Below, piece by piece: positions 58,016 to 64,000 of a stretch of 64,000 nt of DNA. The notes beneath the pieces are model-generated. The model worked only from the letters and a program-made list of their open reading frames with translations. It was not told the DNA's origin and made no database searches. The stretch covers positions 124,001 to 188,000 of the forward strand of contig MU385879.1 of assembly GCA_022497145.1 (NCBI GenBank), read 5' to 3'. The position numbers were made by a program, and so were the translations under genes. Every line of letters begins with the position of its first letter. The first letter of the stretch is position 1. The stretch is from Rostrohypoxylon terebratum (Eukaryota > Ascomycota > Sordariomycetes > Xylariales > Hypoxylaceae).

Positions 58016-60366
58016 GATGAATTTTGCTGTGCGCCCGAAAAAAGGTGGTGGTGTGTGTGTTTCGGGTTCAACACGTACCTATGAGACTTGCTCGTCTCTT
58101 TTCCCTCCTTTGTTACCTAGGTCTCTACTTGATAGACTACAGTCTGTCAATTGGTTTGCGGTATGGAGGAGGTTATGTGTTTACGTGTTCACGTAGTTAA
58201 GTTAGATGATGGATGACGTTGTGGCTTTGAATGAGTGTCGTTATTGAAGGTGGTGTTGATGGATGGTTGAAATCGAAATTCGAGATTCTCCAGATTTTAG
58301 ATAATAGCCAGGATAGCGACTTAATTGGATAAGACTAGTGGATAAGACCAGGTTACCTTACCGCCTGTGGCGCATGCTCAACGTGGCTTGATTAGTGTTG
58401 CTACCTTACTGTGGCTATTCTACGTTACACCTCACGTCTGGACATCTTTTCGGACTTAAGAGGTGGGGGTTCAGAGTATTACTCTTCAAGGTCTAGCTAA
58501 TGACCTTGAATGCCCAAACATAAAACTCAATCCACTACCTATTCACTGTTAGATTATCAACTTAAGAGACAACACAGCATGTCTATATGCTGTATTCAAC
58601 TCAAAGCCATTTGCACATACCTCCATTTTATGACTTTATGACTTTATGACAACTACAAATGCATTCTCTCAGACTCTATCTCCCGGCTTTCGGTCAAATG
58701 CCAAGATCGCAACGCACCCGCATAAGCAAAATATCGCCGCTAAACGTACTAGCTTGAGGCCCGCAAATCCGCCTAAAGGGCCGACAAATTCCCCCAACGA
58801 TTGGTTGTTAGGCTGTTCATTTATTGCCCTGTTCGCCGGTTCGCTCCATGAGACATTTTGCTGCAGCCTCGCATAGGTGAATGGGATCTGCGTCCGTGAG
58901 AAGTTCTTCTTGTTCCACATCAGTCACGCTCGGTCGGTTTTTGCGCCGCTCACGAAGCCCCTCCAGACAGAATTAGGGTAATGATCCTTCACGATACCCA
59001 CGATAACTTCGCTCTTCGGGGCTAGATCCTCCTGATATGGGAGATACATACCTCCAGTCATGTACCTACTTAGGTATACAGCTGAGCCACGCGTTGCTTT
59101 TTAAGTTCCTACAGTAACCACTAAGAGTAGCCCCTTGTTGAGTATGACCAGGATGGTATCGCTTTCCGGTGCCTCCGTATTCCGACGGTGCTAATGTCTC
59201 ATATACCTAGGCTGTCAGCAGGCTATCTTGTCTAGATTCCTCCTATTACCTAGTAGTTGCTAAGCGTTCTGGTAAGCATACACACGTCTACCTGGGTAGG
59301 ACCTAGGGTCCTAGGTAGTATTTTACTTAGTAGAGTGAATAACTCAATGACTATCAATGACTACTAGGTAGGCAATGAATCCCTAACTTGCTGAGATCGG
59401 GTATGCTGTCCAGTAATACGTCCGGTGCTAACTCGTCAACCTTGTTGAACCCGGAGAAATCAGGCTGATACATGATATTGGAAACGGCTGAACCAGCAAG
59501 GTACAGTACTGTTACCAGGCCTATGTAGGTAGGTACCTGTAGGTAGATAATTCGCTCCAATTTAGTGGACCCGAGGATGTTCCAAACATAATATATCCGG
59601 TGGGTTCGTACGAAACGCGATTGAGGCGACACGGGGAAATCTGAATCAACCAAGACGGAAATGAGGCGCCTCCCCGGCGTAGAGAGCAAAATGACATGAT
59701 TTTATTAGCGAGCTTGTTACAAGACGTAGGCTGGTGCTCAATAGTGCTTTACAAGCGTATGCGTTGTTTGTATGTAAATGTCTTTTCCACAACCCAAATT
59801 AGGAAGCATTGACGGTCATTAGTAAACAATGTACCTTAAATGTACCTAAAAGTTACCAAAAGTCAAGACAAATCGGGTAATTGACCTTTGAATCTGGCAA
59901 TAGGTAACGCATACACATCGAAGGAAGCACCCTGAGTAAGCCCGTGCTTCCCGGCCATTCTTTGATTGATGGGGGCGATGGGTGACGGGGGGATGCAGGA
60001 GCTTTCCCGTCATATTCCAACTAACCTGGGAAACCCGGTATTAGCTTTACTACTAGTCTGGCAGTCTGGTTGGCCTGGTTGGTCAGGAAGGTGTAAGTAA
60101 GAGGTAGCTAGGAGAGTGGAGGGGGAAGTATATTTCAATACCAAATTCCCCTCCTTCCTACGTCTTTTTTTCCCTCTGGACGACCATAAACTTTACCCCT
60201 CCATCCCTCCACCCCGTCCGCTTTTTTTCCTCCTTACAACTCCCAACATAGAAAAGTAATCGTACACCCGCGCTCATCCGCCGGTTGCTTTCTATACTTC
60301 TTTTCTATTCCATCGCTGAAACTACTTTCTCCTCTATCCGATTGAGCTACCAACACTACCGCAAAC
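58016..60366. other. long intergenic region, divergent promoters
   Basis: 2.35 kb between the RBM42-like gene (-) and the 6-phosphogluconate dehydrogenase gene (+). It contains a TTTATGAC x3 tandem repeat at 58627-58650 and CCTAGG(G) dyads near 59295-59315. CT-rich DNA at 60155-60240 probably belongs to the dehydrogenase 5' region. No gene supported. Confidence 0.5.
58627..58650. repeat. tandem repeat TTTATGAC x3
   Basis: Three exact 8-base copies in the RBM42-like upstream region. No function inferred. Confidence 0.85.
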
Positions 60367-62329
60367 ATGTCTGGTGCCGTGTAAGTTAAAATATCCCTTT
60401 CTGTCAATTGGCCTATGATGATTACCCCGCTATCAATAACAATCATCACCCCGCCGCTGTACGCCTTTGCGACCTCTGTAACTGAAATGCTTCCTTGGGT
60501 CCTGTAGGGCTCGACTCGCCAACATAACTAGTAACCTAGGAGGCCCAAGGCGAGCTTCATTCCTTACCATACCATACCATACCATAACATACCATACCAT
60601 ACTATGTCACATATTTCCCATCGACGTCGCTATGAAAGCTTTCAAGTTGAAGTCATGCTAACGAATACGAAAGCGCTGATTTGGGCCTTATTGGCTTGGC
60701 CGTCATGTACGTTATACCTTAACTCCTAAGTCCACTACCATGCTTTGTAATATTCATCAATACTCCATAGGGGTCAGAACTTGATTCTGAACATGGCCGA
60801 CCACGGATTCACCATCTGCGCCTTCAACCGAACCGTCTCCAAGGTTGACGTGTTCTTGGCAAACGAGGCCAAGGGCAAGTCCATCGTCGGTGCCCACTCC
60901 ACCGAGGAGTTCGTCTCCAAGCTAAAGAAGCCCCGCCGTGTCATGCTGCTGGTACAAGCTGGCAAGGCTGTCGATGACTGGATCGAGACCCTCCTACCTC
61001 TCCTAGAAAGGGGTGACATCATCATCGATGGTGGCAACTCCCACTTCCCCGACTCGAACCGACGAACTAAGTACCTGTCGGCTAAGGGTATCCGATTCGT
61101 CGGCTCCGGTGTCTCCGGTGGTGAGGAGGGTGCTCGATATGGTCCCTCTTTGATGCCTGGTGGTAACGAGGAGGCGTGGCCTTACGTCAAGGACATCTTC
61201 CAGAGCATTTCCGCCAAGAGCGACAACGAGCCTTGCTGCGAATGGGTTGGTGACGAGGGTGCTGGCCACTACGTCAAGATGGTGCACAACGGTATTGAAT
61301 ATGGTGACATGCAACTTATCTGCGAGGTTAGATCCCCTCTGTCATTCGAGTTAACTCCAGCATTGCCGGTGATAGAAATCAGCTAATTTCATCCCATAGG
61401 CCTATGACATCATGAAGCGCGGTCTTGGCTTGTCCAACAAGGAGATCGGAGATGTGTTTACTAAGTGGAATAAGGGTGTCCTAGACTCTTTCTTGATTGA
61501 GATTACCCGTGACATTATGTACTTCAACGATGACGACGGAACGCCGCTGGTTGAGAAGATTTTGGACCAGGCTGGTCAGAAGGGTACTGGCAAGTGGACT
61601 GCTATCAATGCCTTGGATCTCGGAATGCCCGTCACCCTAATTGCTGAGGCTGTGTTGGCTCGTTGCTTGTCTTCTATCAAGTCCGAGCGTGTTAAGGCTT
61701 CGAAGAAGCTTGAATACGTCGGACGTACGAGCAGCTTTGAGGGTAGCAAGGAGCAATTCCTTGACGACCTCGAGCAGGCCCTGTATGCCTCCAAGATTAT
61801 TTCATATGCTCAGGGTTTCATGCTGATGCAAGAGGTTTGTGAATTGTCTGACTACCCTTCGATATGTCTTCTAACCGAAAATAACTAGGCCGCGAAAGAG
61901 TTCAAGTGGAAGTTAAACAAGCCCTCGATTGCCTTGATGTGGAGAGGTGGTTGCATTATCCGCTCTGTCTTCTTGAAGGATATTACTGCGGCTTACCGAA
62001 ACAACCCTGACCTTGAGAACTTGTTGTTCGATGACTTCTTCAACAAGGCTATCCACAAGGCGCAACCCGGTTGGAGAGACGTCGTTGCGAAGGCTGCCGT
62101 CCTCGGTATCCCAACACCCGCTTTCTCCACCGCCCTGTCGTGGTTCGACGGATACCGCACCCAGGATCTACCTGCCAACCTACTCCAGGCTCAGCGTGAT
62201 TACTTCGGCGCCCACACTTTCCTAATCAAGCCCGAGTATGCTAACGAGAAGTACCCCGAGGGCAAGTACCACCACGTCAACTGGACTGGACGTGGAGGAA
62301 ACGTCTCTGCTTCCACCTACCAGGCGTAA
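60367..62329 (+). CDS. gnd1: 6-phosphogluconate dehydrogenase, decarboxylating
   Basis: Oxidative pentose phosphate pathway enzyme: 6-phosphogluconate plus NADP+ to ribulose 5-phosphate, CO2 and NADPH, cytosolic. Five exons: 60367-60380 (only 14 coding bases, MSGA plus two bases), 60674-60706, 60771-61326, 61400-61834 and 61889-62329; phases agree throughout and the product is 492 residues, the standard length. The Rossmann motif LGLIGLAVMGQNLILNM is assembled from exons 2 and 3. FNRTVSKVD follows, then SGGEEGARYGPSLMPGG (catalytic loop) and HYVKMVHNGIEYGDMQ with the catalytic Lys. GLGLSNKEI and the C-terminal WRGGCIIRSVFLKDIT and TGRGG segments are present. Intron 1 is long (293 nt) and contains an ACCAT repeat. 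Confidence 0.97.
60566..60605. repeat. (ACCAT)n microsatellite in gnd1 intron 1
   Basis: Several copies of the pentamer ACCAT, with one AACAT variant, lie within the long first intron of the 6-phosphogluconate dehydrogenase gene. Length variation is expected. Confidence 0.85.
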
Positions 62330-63127
62330 ACAAAGAATTTCATGTTAGGAATATTGAACCAGTTAATTTACCACTGGTAAGATCAGTATAAGGATTGGTC
62401 TCGTTCTCGATAGAGGGAAAAGGCATCTAGCATGCTATGACATGAAATAGCCACACGGTTTAGAATAAAAAAATATAAACATGTGAAACAATGGAAAAGA
62501 TTCAACAGGTGAATTGGTCTTGGAGAATTATTGGTCATGTCACCGTACACCGTATGCCTTATAAGTCTGTAGTTTGTTGGGTCCATGTAGATAGTCGTAC
62601 AATTACGTGCCCAAGTGGTAGGTACTAGGTAGCTTTCCATGATTTAGCAATGCCACTATTACGACACTAATTGTAACCTACCATAACACATAATGGATTT
62701 TCTGCTTTCAAGCCTTAAAGATATTACATTGTTCGAGCATTGCTACAGTGTCACAACAGTAAAGGGTCAAGGTGTGCCACACTGCAGTGCTAGATATGAC
62801 TGGGCAATTAGCGAGTCACGGGTCATAATTGGCCAAAGCTTTGTCGACCTAGCCACATATTTCTTATGTAATCAGGATCCACAGTCAAGCAGTCAAGCCG
62901 CACCTTAACTAATTTCTCCAAAGCTCTCTACCATTTCGTCGCGCATCTTTCTTCGCGACTATCAAATCGAAACTTTCGCGCAGCCTTGTTAATCGCGAAT
63001 CATCCTTGCGCATTGATCCCATCACAACCCCCCAAAACCAATCTAAGGATTTATTCTGAATCATTTCGAAATCGAAGATAATTCCTCGATCGAGTGCGAC
63101 AATCAATTTTGATTTCCTTGAGACACG
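62330..63127. other. intergenic region
   Basis: About 800 bases between gnd1 and the Ssr4-like gene, both plus strand. It contains the gnd1 3' end and the Ssr4 promoter. No other element recognised. Confidence 0.5.
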
Positions 63128-64000
63128 ATGTCCTCAATGGGCGACCCCAGCTTCGGGGTCCACAGAGACCTAGTATTTCTTACCCAGCATTGCGCATCGC
63201 CGTGATGGATGGCTTGCTAATCGATATTTCCTTAGCTTCCCCATGTGCATTTGATCTCAACCTATCGATACACTCTCAAAGCCCGAGTTGAGCCTAATGA
63301 AGTTACAAGCTGGTTGATGCAAGCTCCAAAGATCGCACGAGATACCGCGCCCTTTTTTTGGACCTACCTCGATCGTCCCGAGAATGGTAACATCTTTTTG
63401 ACGTGGCAACCCTCGCAGCAAATGGGCACCACCTTTGCCAGCGATGGATTTATTTGGCCCCCACAAGAACAATATATGCAACAGGAAGTAGGAAATGGTG
63501 TGGTATGTTTCTTCCTTTCTCATCTTGTTTGCGTACTTCTCATAACTGCTATTTATAAACTAGCAATAAACTAACAATTCACACTTACAGATCCTCGAGG
63601 TGTATTACCACAAAGCTGGGTATGCCTATAACGAGCCTTTCGCAACGCACTCAAGGCGCCGTTTCCGCCTGATTCCTCCTACCGTCCATACTCCGAACGC
63701 CTCCACTGTTGATCCTAGTCTGTGGATAGTTCATTACGGCCCCGTTGAGAACAACGAGCGTATCCCCTCTCACCTAATCCAGCGGGACTCTCGGACCCAT
63801 GCTATGTTAGAGACGCGTGCTTATCTCCAGCGCTGTGGACAGATTCAACGTAAAGAGTTTATTCTCGGTGATCGAATTAACTGGCCACAGATCGCATGGC
63901 CTAAAGAGCCCTCAAGACAACAAATGTTTCCTGGCGGTCCTCGCGTAGTCCCCCAGCAAATGGCATACCCTCCTCATCCTCATGCGGCTGGTGCGCCACC
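63128..64000 (+). CDS. ssr4: SWI/SNF and RSC complex subunit Ssr4-like (5' part, truncated by window)
   Basis: Fungal Ssr4 (DUF1750) is a subunit of the SWI/SNF and RSC chromatin remodellers. Model: exon 1 63128-63172 (short lead MSSMGDPSFGVHRDL), intron of 63 nt with a GCTAATC branch site, exon 2 63236-63502, an 88-nt intron, and exon 3 from 63591, open to the window end. The conserved core is HVHLISTYRY, ARVEPNEVTSWLMQAPKIARD, FFWTYLDRPENGNIFLTWQP, MGTTFASDGFIWPPQEQ, EVYYHKAGY, ATHSRRRFRLIPPT and NASTVDPSLWIVHYGP. The lead exon is the least certain part. The visible C-terminal sequence is becoming Pro/Gln-rich, as in family members. The remainder lies outside this window. Confidence 0.88.

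Overview
This window is nuclear DNA of a filamentous ascomycete (Pezizomycotina, most likely a Sordariomycete; a Xylariales-like fungus is possible but unproven). The evidence is gene density of about one per 2.5-3 kb, short GT-AG introns (mostly 50-150 nt) with CTAAC/CTGAC-type branch points, and fungus-specific families: a Clr2-type silencing factor, an ArAE_2/DUF2421 transporter, a HET-domain protein, Ssr4, and a secreted protein resembling the hypersensitive-response-inducing family. I built exon models by hand from splice sites, reading phase and family similarity. No database search was run.

Layout. 1-3 kb is gene-poor. 3.0-5.1 kb (-) holds a Clr2-like silencing protein with a Pro/Gln repeat. 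6.9-8.9 kb (+) holds a short-chain dehydrogenase and the AP-2 sigma adaptin. 9.8-13.6 kb (-) holds a zinc-knuckle protein and the ESCRT regulator Ist1. 14.4-18.2 kb (+) is a four-exon, 1,200-residue membrane transporter. 19.0-19.5 kb (-) is a small secreted protein. 22.2-28.0 kb (-) holds an unknown protein, a histidine phosphatase, the SAGA subunit Spt3 and the PP2A methyltransferase Ppm1. 28.9-30.0 kb (+) is a multi-pass membrane protein. 31.9-35.1 kb is a convergent dehydrogenase / cytochrome P450 pair. 37.4-38.6 kb (+) is a 6PGDH/DUF1932-type dehydrogenase. 38.9-42.5 kb (-) holds the mRNA export factor Yra1/ALYREF and a conserved fungal protein. 43.0-47.6 kb (+) holds a PI-PLC-type phosphodiesterase and DGAT2. 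48.6-53.4 kb is an accessory patch with two abutting pseudogenes (MFS transporter, carotenoid oxygenase) and a HET-domain gene. 54.0-64.0 kb holds an SLC35C2/Ymd8-like transporter (+), an RBM42-like RNA-binding protein (-), 6-phosphogluconate dehydrogenase (+) and the 5' part of the SWI/SNF-RSC subunit Ssr4 (+).

Most genes are conserved housekeeping functions in chromatin and transcription, mRNA export, vesicle traffic, lipid metabolism and the pentose phosphate pathway. They are not organised as a pathway cluster. The part that departs most from this is 48.6-53.4 kb. There two truncated genes meet head to head, carry several Trp-to-stop transitions and lie beside a HET gene, as expected for a decaying, rapidly evolving segment.

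I found no convincing tRNA, rRNA, CRISPR array, intact transposon or clearly undescribed system. The least explained signals are the dispersed intergenic CCTAGG dyads, the low-complexity insertion in the MFS relic, and the two overlapping open frames in the Yra1 linker.
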